A DNA stretch of 64,000 bases from Saxidomus purpurata (taxonomy: Eukaryota > Mollusca > Bivalvia > Venerida > Veneridae), in NCBI GenBank assembly GCA_022818135.1, contig JAFMSR010000002.1, forward strand, positions 42,666,358 to 42,730,357, in the 5' to 3' direction. The stretch's first letter is position 1. Each line of letters opens with the position of its first letter. The notes under the pieces are model-generated. The model saw nothing but the letters and a program-made list of their open reading frames with translations. It had not been told where the DNA came from and ran no database searches. Below are positions 34,791 through 46,248 of the stretch, piece by piece. Both the position numbers and the translations under genes were made by a program.

Positions 34791-36972
34791 TTCTACCACA
34801 AACTTTAAATGGCATTGAACAACGGCACGATAAAAAAGACAATTTTGTAAAAAAGTGTTGGTCTTTTTATTGTTTGTAGAAGGTATGTACTAAACATTTA
34901 CATTTTTGGACAGAGTTTTTGCAAACTGTAAACAAATACTGCAAACCAAATGCTGATAGTCTTGATTAAAAAAATAAATGGGACAACAGCTGTAAGAAAT
35001 TGTCATACCTAGCATCAAGTTTTGAGCAAGATTTGAAGTTAATAATAACCCCCTATATCAAAATTTTTGTTTCGTTTTATTCGCCATTTCCTGCTTGAGG
35101 ATAGCATATTACATATTTTTGATATTTGTCTTCAAATTTGGTTTATGCTCTGACATGTGCTGTGACAGAATGTTATAGCCCTCTAATCATACATAAATGG
35201 CCATAAAAATGTAACAAATTATGTTTTACCAAATGTATGACACAGTTCCCTGAAATGTATAAAATGCAATAAAATGTTGGTGTTAAAAATGGAAGATAGG
35301 TCATACGTTTTACTACATGTAGTGACATTTTTATTTCTGTAAATTATAAGCATCATCATTTGTTTTGTTTTGTTTGATTTGATTCGAGATTAAAAAGGTC
35401 TTTTCAAAAATGTAAAGGTTTACACAATAAAAATAAAAAGATCAAAATGTTAGGTTGTTTTGTTTATACTCCCAGCCGGCCCTGCTATTTCTTGTGCCTC
35501 TGACAGGGAATATATATTCCAAAATTGTATAGTTACGCATTTCAATGACACTCAACATAAATAGTTGGCCTTACCCTTTGATCATATTCTTTGAACGTCC
35601 ATAACTGTATACGCGGGTTTAAACAGGTTTGGCCTTCCATAGAAGCGAAAGTTACCGTATGAAACACGTTTTGTCTAATTTATGCCGACAGCTCCTGAAT
35701 GTTGAAAACTCAGTCGTCCGAGGCAAATGCTGACACATTTAGACAACCTTTAAAATGATCTTGGACACTATTTTAACAGGTTTTACAAACGTTTGCGTAC
35801 GGGCCAATGATTGATTATGTTTTGGGCGAGTGTAAATATTTTTTCAAAGACATAAAGCAGACATGTCGTGCTCAAACCCAGGTATATCTTATGAGTATGC
35901 ATAAAATCGACCTCTCAATAGCAAAAAAGTCCATGCGCAGGAATGCAGACAGAATGACGCCTGTGTGTGACCTCGGTAGGTAGGCCAATCGGAATTTTAC
36001 TTTCATGTTACAGCTGAATCTGTTTACAACACGCACAGTTTACCGAAAGTAGCATAACGTGATGAAGAGTGTTTCCAAAAACACATGTGTGTGACAAAAT
36101 ATGCCGTCTGTGCCAAGGATACAAGCGTATGTCCTGCTACAAGTACGGTGTAAAGGTGCCTTACTGATCGTTCAATGTGTGACATATGTCACATTTTGCA
36201 AAATTGACAAATACATTTGGTCATTATTTCTACTTATTTTACCTGAACATAAAATTAAAGCAATTCTGACTATCTGATAACGTCAAACTATCTCTAACAC
36301 CAAAGATCATTTGGTACAAGCTATATCGAAATCAAATCAGCAGTATTTAGAAGGAAGCGATTATTCTAAAAACTTTGATGAAAATGCAACAGTGTTTTTT
36401 TCCAAAGTCGTTATCAGTCTATCGGACAATTCCATATCTCAACGAAATTAAGGTAAGCGTAAACCTAGATGAAGGAAATTCTGGTGGATATTTCTTGTCA
36501 TATATATTTATTCAAAGTGAAGACAATCTGTTTCCTTTTTCATATTATATCCGAGAGATTTGCATGCATTCTAGTATCAATAGATGATATTATATCTAAG
36601 AAAAGAAACCTTAACATATCTCCATTTCCGCCTTAGTCTGACGTACTTAGGAAATTGAAAACAGTTTATGATCGACAATATTTAATTACGAAATGGAAGA
36701 TACAAATGTATTGTAAAAGTCATATATATGATGACGGTCTTGGATGTATTAATAATATTTTTGGTGCTCATTGTTTCTGTGAACGAAATCAAACCATCAC
36801 TGTTTGAAATATTTCAGAAAACTTATTCATTAAATTTCATTAAAAAGATTTTTTTATAGTGTACATATACCTTCTAACATAAATAATTTCTTTCTACCAA
36901 TTTTCTTTGATTTCTTTAATAATGTTGAACTGTTTATTCATGTTTCAATAATGCTGTTCAAGAAATATCTGT

Positions 36973-37078
36973 ATTTAGTTTATACTAATTTATTTTAGCT
37001 CGATAGTGAAGAAAGCATGTAGCTTATCGAGTCACTCTCGAGTCCGCTTCCTGGAAAAACCAGTACTGGTGTCATATG
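36973..37078 (+). repeat. Dispersed repeat E, copy 2
   Basis: This is the same sequence as 14764-14872, with shared tactaatttattt, agtgaagaaagc, agcttatcgagtcactct and accagtact. It ends at a gtcatatgagg that differs from copy 1. Confidence 0.8.
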
Positions 37079-37530
37079 AGGAGGTACGGTCGTGACCTTG
37101 GTGGGGATAATTGTTTTAGGCCTCAATGACAACAACAGGCTAGAATCATTAACCTTACATTTTATTTGCACAAACAATTCGAACATGGAAAGCTTCTTAA
37201 ATAAAAGAGACTGCTTGCTTTTCTCTGCTATGTAAAATGTATGCATTGTGACTTAATTGAAATTCAACTTGACACTGGAACTTTGCCTCATATGTATAAC
37301 ACAAGCTAAGGAAGCTCAAGTCCATGAAAAGAATTAAGTTTCATTGACAGGCAATTAACTGGAATGACTTTAGTATACACGGTTACATGAAAAAGAGAAA
37401 AAAAAACAGTAAATGATATTTCAAATGGAGTCTGCTGAAATGCTTCGTAAATTGAATTCAGGCAAATTGTCCATAATTTTTTTTTAAAAAAGTCTATACT
37501 TGATGACATTAACGTAATGTTTGTTTTTTA

Positions 37531-37580
37531 CAATGCCTAAATCATACTGACCACTGAAGGTCAGTATGATTTAGGCATTG
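37531..37580. repeat. Perfect 22-bp stem hairpin
   Basis: 37531-37552 and 37559-37580 are exact reverse complements around a six-base loop (actgaa). The flanks continue to pair with one or two slips (tttgttttttac against gaaaaaacgaa). It is a near-perfect inverted repeat of about 75 bp in all. Confidence 0.97.
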
Positions 37581-37979
37581 AAAAAACGAACATCTATGAT
37601 TTCAGGTGCATATGGGATAATATCAAGAAAAAAATGTAACTTATCTGAACATACATTTAGTGTTAAATCCAGGATGAAATAGGGCAGAGGGCTGTCAGAA
37701 GAGGGCAGGGAGACAGTGCGTGGTTTTCTTTCAGCGTAATAGTGGTGATTAATAATTTGTGCTGACTTACACTGTAACTCTAGCCTTTACGGCATTTTCC
37801 TAATAAGAGTAGCAAAAGACATAATTTAAGCACTATATCATATCTACACTTTATTAATGTCATAATATAACATGTTAATTGAAAGTGAAAGGTGAACGTT
37901 TGAAAAATGGAAAATCCTGAAACTGAATTAATGATCATGGGGGCCGCAAGAACATGTCTACATAAGATATAATTATAGA

Positions 37980-38580
37980 AACAAGAGTTGTTTGTTAAAC
38001 ATGTATGCACCCTTTGAAGCAATCAGTAATGTTGAAAAAGAAATACATGTGGCCTGAAAAAAGTCCTTGTGACCTTGGCCTTTGACCTTATGACCTCAAA
38101 ATCGATAGGGGTCATTTCCTGGTCAAGACCAACCTCCACACCAAGTTTTAATATGCTAAGCTCACGCGTTCTCGTCCGGAAACCGTTTTGCGGTTCCGGG
38201 TCACTGTGACCTTGACATTTCACTTACTGTCCTCCAAATCAATAGGGGCATTTACTGGTGATGACCTCCCTGCTGACCAAGTTTTAGGATTGTAGGCCAA
38301 AGCGTTTTGAAGTTATCGTCCGGAAACTGTTCTCTACCCACTGACAAACTTTGGCTCACTGTGACATTGACCTTTAATTTACTGACCTCAAAATCAATAT
38401 GGATTATCTACTGGTGATGACCAACCTGCATACCAAGTTTGCAAATTGAAGGCCAAAGCGTTGTTAGTTATTGTCCCGAAACCATTCTCCACCGACGGAC
38501 GGACCGACCGACCGACCGTTCGACATGTCCAAAGCAATATACCTCCGCTTCTTCAAATTGGGGTAATAAAATATCATGTG
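37980..38580 (+). mobile_element. Pearl-type element, family C
   Basis: It starts aaacaagagttgtttgttaa and ends with a gacggacggaccgaccgacc microsatellite (38494-38520), then caatatacctcc and a ggggtaataaaa end. Three or more diverged cores of about 125 bp carry tgaccttg(g/a)cctttgacc, cctcaaaatcgata, accaagttttaa and cgtccggaaac. The layout is like families A and B but the sequence differs. Non-coding. Confidence 0.82.
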
Positions 38581-38632
38581 CAATGCACGAACAAACCAAT
38601 GATAGATTAGGCAATGTCACAGGGTACTTAAT

Positions 38633-38840
38633 AATCAGCGGTTTGAAAGATATTGCAGTACTGTAAAGCATTCGATAATCTATGGAGAGTTATTTTGTAA
38701 TTAAAGGGTGGATGCGATTTATTACAGGAAACCTCTGTGTAAAAATTGTGGTAAAATGAGGCATTTTTCGACATAGGTTCTTTTGTTGAAATTGTATTGA
38801 TTTATCATTTTACGTTCATTGAAGTGCCCCTTAAATAGAA
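38633..38840 (-). mobile_element. MITE family G, inverted copy
   Basis: Reverse-complement match to 42718-42965: ctatggagagtt, gtggatgcgattta, gtggtaaaatgaggca, atcattttacgttcattga and gtgcccctt. It directly follows the family C element. Confidence 0.8.
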
Positions 38841-39429
38841 AAATATGTATAATACAGTGAATATCCTCTGTGATTTTATATAGATTACAATAATTTATTG
38901 TTTAACATTTACATCTTTATTAAAGAAGGTTTATTTTTCGTGTGTTTATCAAGACTACTTATTCCATTTTTTTCAAATGAAAAATTTGAATGCATCTGAC
39001 TGATGTGGTACTTTTTTCTGAAATTTAAGGAAAGTTGTTTTATCGTCATTGGCCAAGTATTGAAATGTTTCAGTAACTGTGTCTCAACGTATGAATATAT
39101 AAACTATGATTGTGCATGTGAAATCTCTACTTTTTTTGCTATAAAACAAAATATATGTAACTTTTGTATGCTATGAAATGAAAATAGATCTAATTATCAC
39201 TTTTCATCAATGTAATTATTTCTTATGAAACAGCACTTCAGAAGTTAAACTCAAATATTGGTCTATTTTCGTAGACCTCAAATTCGTCATTGCCTATGAT
39301 AATGGTGCTGTGTTGCTTTCTTTCTTGCTTTCCTTCATCATCTTGTTTTAGCTGTTACATCATTAAATTGCATTAAACACAACCATAACTATCACAGAAG
39401 GTGATGAATACCCCCCCCCCCGCCCCCAA

Positions 39430-40205
39430 CACCCCACTGACACAGTATATAAAATTGATGTAATAGCTCATGCTTTAATTAATTGAACACATCTTGAGGC
39501 TTCTGTGAAAATATTATCAAATTCTGACCAGGGGTTTTGGAGATGTAAAGCGCACAAGAATTTACTATATCAAGCCCCTGCGACCTTTGACCTAGTGACC
39601 GAAACATGGACCCTGCACTTCTAGGCATGGTGCTAATCACTTTTGTGAAATATCATTAAAATCAAGGGTTTAGGAAATATAGCGCCCACAAAATTTTACT
39701 ATCTCGAGCCCCTGTGACCTTGACATTTGACCTAGTGACCCAAAACATCGAAAATGCACTATTTGGCACTGAACTTAATACTTCTATGAAGTATCATTAA
39801 ATTCTGACCAGGGATTTTGGAGATTTCGCGTCTACAAGATTTTACTATCTCGATCCCCTGTGACCTTGAACTTTGATCTAGTGACCCAAAACATCGAACA
39901 TGCACTATTTGGCATTGTACTTAATACTTCTATGAAGTATCATTAAAATCTGACCAGGGATTTTGGAGATTTTGCGTCTATTTTACTATCTCGAGCTCCT
40001 GTGACGTTGACATTTGAACTAGAGACCCCAGGCACAACTAGACATTGCACCTATCACTTGTGTGAAGTATCATTAAATTCTGACCAGGTGTTATTGCAAC
40101 TTAGTTTCCACAAGATTCCGTCTACAGACAGATGGACAGACGGACAGACAAGCTGAATCCAGTATACCCTCCTTACACTTTGTGTTCGGGGGGTGGTATA
40201 ATAAT
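39430..40205 (+). mobile_element. Pearl-type element, family D
   Basis: About four cores of roughly 140 bp carry aaattctgaccagg, ttttggagat, ttttactatctcgagccc, ctgtgaccttgacatttgac and ctagtgaccca. They are followed by a gacagatggacagacggaca run at 40125-40150 and the end gtgttcggggggtggtataa. A C-rich tract (39411-39430) lies just before the 5' edge. Non-coding. Confidence 0.82.
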
Positions 40206-41400
40206 AAAGCCATAACACGATTTTAGAAGAAAGCACGGAAAGCAAGTTCTGGCGTATTTGTAACAGTGGCAATAGTATTTTAATTACAACTCCCTTGATT
40301 TAATATTTAGTATCTGTTAAGTATTTGTTAAGTTTAACCCTGACGGCTCGGGTTATATAAATTTAACGAGGCCGTATACGTACTCCCACCAAGAAACTAT
40401 AAAACTAATAACATTATTAGTGTAATGTAATTTGCTAATAAATAACTACGTATATTCCATTTGGGGAAATAAATAACGAAGCAATAATGTTAGATTTAAA
40501 AGGGCGGCCAAATATCAATTTTCGGATCTTGAAAGAAATTGCTACACTTTTCCCTAAAATATGTTTTCAGCATTTTTTCAATTGGGCTCCTTTCGTTCTG
40601 AGGAAAATAAACAAGGAAGAAAAAAGGTTGTCTTAGAAGGTTGTGCGTGTAGTGTTAATTTTCACGAATGATAACAGAATATGTTTTGAAAAAAAACTTA
40701 TTTGCTGAGAGAAAAAAGTAACATTCGTGTGAAACTAGTTTTTCTTACTGCATCCGTTTCCTCTAAAGTTACATGCTGTTTCCTTCACATGGATTTTTTA
40801 CATATTGTGATGAATGCTATAACGAAGCTCTTTGTACGACTTTGCTCGTTTCATTCTTTTGGGCAATTCACTGCAAAACATAAAAAAATGGTTTGGAAAA
40901 GATCATATAACACAATTAAGTGTTTGAAGTGAACAAATTTATCACCAAATAAAGGCGTAGCATGCTTTTATTACAAAACTTGAAATTTTACCAGAAAATA
41001 GTGTCACCAATATAAATGAAACTGAGCACCAAATACGTATTGAAATGAAAAAACTGATATCAACATTTCATGAATTTGGACGTTGTTACGTGGTTGGTCT
41101 TGTTTCTGTACAAGATCTACACATTTCGCCAAGAAATCTGATGACCATGTAAGAGAAAGCGGTATCTATATGTCTCACTCTTGGAACTATAATGACTTGA
41201 CTAAACTGTGTCTTATTGGCTTGTTCTGAAGCTCTGATAAAAAAGATAGTGTTAGAGGTGTGAAACATGCCAGCAGTTTTTGTTTTTTTAATCTTGTAGT
41301 CCCAAAAGAACATATTTGATTACGTGAATTTAAGACTTTAGTGCAGTTGAATTGAACCAGAAATAAATGTTACAGATTTATTTATTAAAACCAACATATC

Positions 41401-42717
41401 TGTATTAAACATAAAGTATAATACAAACATAAAAACTATTGAAGCATATTATGAGATTGAAAGACAACGTACACATTATTTAAAGTGACCAACAAACACA
41501 ATCAAATGTGCAAAACTTCATGCGGGTCATGTTTGTTTGAGACTCGAACTTCTTCCAACGTTTTTGATCAAACCAATTAAGAACATGTTCTCAGTATGCA
41601 CTTCAGTTATTAAAGTCTGAATGATTTATATGTCTCTAAAATCAGCCGTTGTTTCAATTGTCCATAACGTTTAACAGATCTGGCTGTCTGAACAATGTTT
41701 CGATAACACAAGGGCATTTCATTACCTTTAAATGTTTCCATGAAAGACAGAACGGAAACGATATATAGCCAAATGTTGTCTAAGCACTGAACAGAGCTGG
41801 ATGAAACATGAGTTCCGTACATCGACTTGATATTCTATAAAACCATACGTCTTCAACAAGGTAGGGCAAAAATTACACTTATAATTGTTGTCTTTACTGA
41901 CATTTGACATGATAATGTATATACAAAATCAACAACGCTATAGTTACATCTACTCTATAGCAATCTTGACTTTCATACCAGATTTATGCACTCTGCGTAA
42001 ATTTGCGCTCTATATACTATAGATACTAGATACTTTATGCACCCGGCCACTGCTCCCTTGGGTTCTTATGAATATGTGTAAACGTTTAATTTGTTTAGCA
42101 CGTGCTTTTATGTACATGCATAGCAAACTATTTTGGTTTTGTTTTTATATATTAGTATTGTTTTGTATACATACAATGTAATTAAACAGTGTAATTAAAC
42201 AGTGTATAACTATGGCTATTTGGTTTTTAAGTGGTATATGGGGATATATTACCCGTCTAGATTTATATTACCCGATGTATATATGATGTACTACGTAACA
42301 AATAATAATACTCCGCTCATATTCAAGGAAATCGAAGATAAAGAAATGGTTAGACGGAACACAACTGACGGAATCTGATGTATGGCAGTATATCAAAATC
42401 TGAAAAAAAGAAAGTGATTTATATGACATAATGTTATAAATCTTGTCATCTTTCAATGTAATATAGCAAAACATATTGAATATGTAAACTGATATTAATT
42501 CCATATGAAACCTAAATTGCTTTTATCAACTACCAATAATAGAGAAAACGTCTCCACTTTCCATTAATTTATAGAGCTGGTAAATAAAACAACTTTCATA
42601 TTGATGTTGTCAAGCAACTAGATAGCAGCGTGATTTATTATAGTATATTAATACAATGAGCTACACAATGCACCTGAACCAAAACTGTTCAGCCTGTAAT
42701 TCACTAAATATCATCGT
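41401..42717. other. Gene-free interval
   Basis: I see no gene and no clear repeat except a doubled gtaattaaacagtgta at 42178-42205. Confidence 0.4.
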
Positions 42718-43030
42718 TTAAAGGGGCACTCCCTACATCTAGCAGATTATATTCTCGAAACATAGATCATATGTTCAATGAACGTAAAATGATAAATAAA
42801 TACAATTTCAAAGAAGAATCTATGGCGAAAATTGCCTCATTTCACCACAATTTATCAAGAGGCTTTCTGTATTAAATCGCATCCACCCATTAATTGTACA
42901 ACAACAACTCTCCATAGACTATTGAATGGTTTACGGTGCTGCAGTATATTTTAAACCGCTAATTTTATCGATAATGACAAGGAATGCATAGCTGAACCTT
43001 CTATGTTAAGTTATTATACTTTCAAAGATT
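42718..43030 (+). mobile_element. MITE family G, uninterrupted copy
   Basis: It runs aaaggggcactccctacatc, agcagattatattctcgaaa, gaacgtaaaatgataaataa, accacaatttatcaa, gcatccaccc, ctccatagac and cgataatgacaaggaatgc. It serves as the reference that shows where the copy at 20437-21025 was interrupted. Non-coding. Confidence 0.75.
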
Positions 43031-43906
43031 ATATTAACTCGAGTGCAGCAGCACGGCTTTTAATTTTTCAAATCCAGAAATTCCAGTCCAGTACAGAAGT
43101 ACATTGTCACCATGCGATGTTTCACGTCTTAGTCAGACCGGGATGGGACCCAAACTTCATGAAACTCGTAATGACGTAAACTTGAGTTCTGTAGTGCAGC
43201 ATAGATCTAATTTTATTAATCTTCTTGTTCTACAACTTATTTTTAAGCTTAGCACATTACAAGTTACTTGTGCGAACCAGTCACTTTATTCAATGCCATG
43301 GGGAAATGAATTTACATAAGTCTTTTAAAAGACTTGTTTTCAAGTTCTTTTCTGTGTTACTATGTATTAACTGTTTGTACGTTTGTAATTTTCTTACTAC
43401 ATGCATACTTTGTATTGTACTGTACATGAATACTTAATGTATATGAAGTATGGGATTTCCTCTATTTTCAAGAATTGACAGCTGACCACAATATAAACGC
43501 CAAAAACTCTTCTACATCATTTCCTCAAAATGATTGGTATAGAAGAGAGACAGATGCAGAAAATGTTTTCACACTTTGTCTCTAAGTCTCTTTGTTTTCG
43601 ATGGCAAACACGATGAAGTCAGATTCGTGTTTTGAACAGAACAGAACAGATAATTAATTTAGTCGAATGCGTATACAGCATATTGACCTTAACAATATTA
43701 CATTATAAATTACGACATGAACATATAGTTCAATTGTAATGAAACAATAGCATAGAAAAAACATTAAAACACAACTACATGTACACAATAGTACAATACA
43801 AACACGCGAGAGTATAAGTCATATCGATTTCACATATCTTGGCTTTTTTAAAAAGCTTTTAACAAGTATGTTGCAACTTTATACAGCAGACGTCTATCTT
43901 CCGTTT
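43031..43906. other. Non-coding spacer
   Basis: Nothing recognised. The frames at 43104-43319 and 43225-43437 overlap each other and have no known motif. Confidence 0.4.
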
Positions 43907-44197
43907 TCAACAGTTCAACTCCTTTAAACATACGTGGACTCTGACTATATTACCTTGGTATATATTTGTTCTTAGTTCTTGAAAAGCGTCACATTTCAGA
44001 ATAAAATTGAGCTGATCTTCATCACAATGACTCAGCCTGTTTTGCCGTTCAATACTAGTATTCATGTGACGTCCGTATTCATTATTTAAACAAGATGAAG
44101 ACAATCTGATCTTCGATAGTATATGTCTGTGTTTATAGTTATCAATTTTAACCAAGTTAGGCCATAGTTCAAGTTGAAAACAACCACAATTCCCCAA
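43907..44197 (-). pseudogene. LINE ORF2 C-terminal remnant
   Basis: A 96-residue open segment contains ILSKIRLSSSCLNNEYGRH, then after about 25 residues FILKCDAFQELR. This is the same domain as in the plus-strand LINE at 49379-50745 (SRLRLSSHR, then a CxxC and H-x4-C knuckle, then ELRK). Only part of the zinc-knuckle residues remain. It is an old, 5'- and 3'-truncated copy on the opposite strand, probably of a related but not identical element. Confidence 0.7.
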
Positions 44198-44396
44198 AAC
44201 TCAACTGGTGTAATGGCAATTTAACATTTGAAACCCAATTATCCAGTTTGTTATCATAGTACTATATAAGTTTTCAATTATGAAATTATCACTATTCGCT
44301 ACCTTTAACCAATATTCTACAGGTTATACGCAATCGAGACTTGCCCGTTTTACCATATATAACGTAATTACTTGTAGACATTTTAACATTTAATTA

Positions 44397-44570
44397 GGAA
44401 ATAGATTTCACTTTTGAGTGATATACCGGTAAGTTTTTCACTGTGTTGAGTGTAGATGCGTAGTAATCTAATCACGAAGGCCGAAGACCTGAGTGATTAA
44501 TTAAGAAGCATCTGAGCGATACACATTGATAAACTAACCGGTATATCAATAAAAAGTAAAATCTATTTCC
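44397..44570. mobile_element. 174-bp MITE with 40-bp inverted ends
   Basis: The left end ggaaatagatttcacttttg, agtgatataccggt and the right end accggtatatcaat, aaaaagtaaaatctatttcc are inverted copies with a few mismatches. The centre contains tagtaatctaatcacgaagg and its near complement, like the centre of palindrome P1. I see no certain target-site duplication. Confidence 0.85.
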
Positions 44571-44835
44571 ATTCTTACAGGTTAATTTAAACAAAGAATA
44601 TGTTCGAAGGAATACTATTTGCTGCGCTTACAAGAAGTCGCTGCCTTGAACTCGTAGTATTCCGTGCATTTTGCATTTCATGAAATTTTGGCTGTTCTTT
44701 TTACTCCTCAAATAAAACGCTATTCGTCTTATTTTTGTTGTTGATATTCCTGGCGATACCGGAAGCGTAGAAAATTTTACTACGATTTTTTTTACATTGC
44801 GTGAGTTCATTCACAACAATACCGATCCAATCGTA

Positions 44836-44845
44836 TGCGCATGCA
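44836..44845. promoter_or_regulatory. NRF1-like palindrome upstream of a small ORF
   Basis: TGCGCATGCA, within gtatgcgcatgcac, resembles the GCGCATGCGC core bound by NRF1-type factors. It lies about 100 bp upstream of the ATG at 44943, in a locally GC-richer stretch. This would fit a TATA-less promoter if the ORF is a real exon. Confidence 0.3.
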
Positions 44846-44942
44846 CACTCGTAGATGTTGTGTGAATATTACGCAGGAGGTAAATCAGCAGTCAAAAATA
44901 GTTCTGAACGTTCTATCATAGCAACAAGCCGGACGTTCTGTC

Positions 44943-45158
44943 ATGGCGACAAGCATTGGTAACAACAAAAGACATTCTCTTTTCAAAGAGCTAACAAGCC
45001 AAGCTGAAGCTGAGCCAACAGTTGAGAGCGTTCCTTCATTAGATACCGGCACGCCATGGTACTCTTTGAAGTGTGAAAGTATACATAGTTTGCCAAGCAG
45101 AGAGCCAGAAGGTGACGAGTCATACACGAATATGATTAGTATGTCAGCTCCCTTGTAA
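44943..45158 (+). CDS. Small unknown ORF, possible first coding exon
   Basis: 71 codons encode a hydrophilic, Ser/Glu/Pro-rich peptide beginning MATSIGNNKRHSLFKELTSQ, without signal peptide or membrane segment. Its composition is unlike the AT-driven random frames around it. ATG context (gtcATGg) has +4 G. A possible splice donor AAG|GTGACG lies at 45109-45110, which would make it a first exon with the rest of the gene outside or undetected. An NRF1-like motif is about 100 bp upstream. The opposite strand also has a 97-codon frame (44885-45178), so coding on either strand is uncertain. I recognise no family. Confidence 0.3.
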   Translation: MATSIGNNKRHSLFKELTSQAEAEPTVESVPSLDTGTPWYSLKCESIHSLPSREPEGDESYTNMISMSAPL

Positions 45159-46248
45159 CGTGTGTCCAATGCAGACATGAATTAATGCAACAGGTCATTA
45201 TTACATATTTTTAGTAAATAAGACTTTTTGGCAGACGCTGTTTGTGAATATAAGAATATTCCTCTCTTTTGCTATTAATGGGGTGATACAGAGTAAACAA
45301 GGTGAAAATGACTCTGTAGATTCATCTGTACACAGCAGTAAACATATTTTTGTGCTATAAGAAAAGCAACACATTTTTATCAAAGTATAACTGATAATTT
45401 CAAGAGTTGCCAAAATTGATATAAACACAAGATAAATAGGCTTAAATGATATTACCTGTTATGATTTCAAGATATTGCAGCATCTTACTGTCTCTAGTGT
45501 GATCGGTTCAGCTCGAGAAGAGACAACCCTGCATACCATTACATCGTTTTATTCCTTTTTTATGTGTAAAAAGATATTTTTGTGTACATATAATTAGACT
45601 GCATTGAATTTAAATCATGTCAAGCACGAGCGTAGACAGTATTGCAAAAGTACCCAGTTTTCTTTGTTTCTGGTTTCTCACCTTCATGTCTTCACAGTTA
45701 TGATTTAAATAAATCGGAGAAACGTGTTGAGTTTATAGACCGTGAAGTCGAACTTTAAAGGATTTAGATAGATTGTTGCGAGTAAAAATATAGTTGATTT
45801 GATAATGTTAAGCTTTGAATGTGACACATACAAATCTTACGTATATGAGCGTTTAACTGTTAGGAATACTGGCAAAACTTGATTTGTCGTCAAAAATATG
45901 GATTTAAAGCTAAGAACGTCGTTTTTTCCTTTCACTTGACAATTTTCTTTGAATGTAAATAGCGAATACAAGGTTACTGTCTTTTGATAACAGTTGATAT
46001 CGGACGAGGATGATATCGGCCAGGGAAGCCGAGGCTTGCCGAGTATCAGCTGACTTCAATTCTCCCTTTTCACAATTAAAAACAAAGAAGTAAATTAAGT
46101 GAGGTACGTTGTATTTATGACGTCATCAATGGTTTAAATCGGCGTTTTAAATTCAGCGCCGTTAATCATGTTAATTTTATGCTTTATAGGAAATGCTGAA
46201 CATTAAAACATACCTAGAAAGCATTTGTGCACTTTTTAGGGGCGGCTT
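45159..46248. other. Gene-free interval
   Basis: Near 45985-46030 there are two gatatcgg motifs and a ggaagccgaggcttgccga inverted stretch, possibly a repeat edge. Nothing coding. Confidence 0.4.

Larger units (their letters stand above)
34090..41400 (+). repeat. Segmental duplication, copy 1
   Basis: Blocks in this segment recur in the same order and orientation at 51910-57700. They include 34364-34380 with 52317-52333 (identical attgcgaataccgcctg), 36236-36300 with 53956-54042, 36594-36660 with 54377-54440, and 40727-40751 with 55199-55223 (25 identical bases). 41345-41375 pairs with 57450-57490. Copy 1 has in addition the pearl-type elements at 37980-40205 and a repeat E copy. No conserved reading frame spans the blocks. 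Confidence 0.75.

Noticed and set aside
37531..37580. microRNA precursor
   Set aside because: A six-base loop and an exact 22-bp stem without bulges are unlike typical animal pre-miRNAs. Kept only as a hairpin finding.
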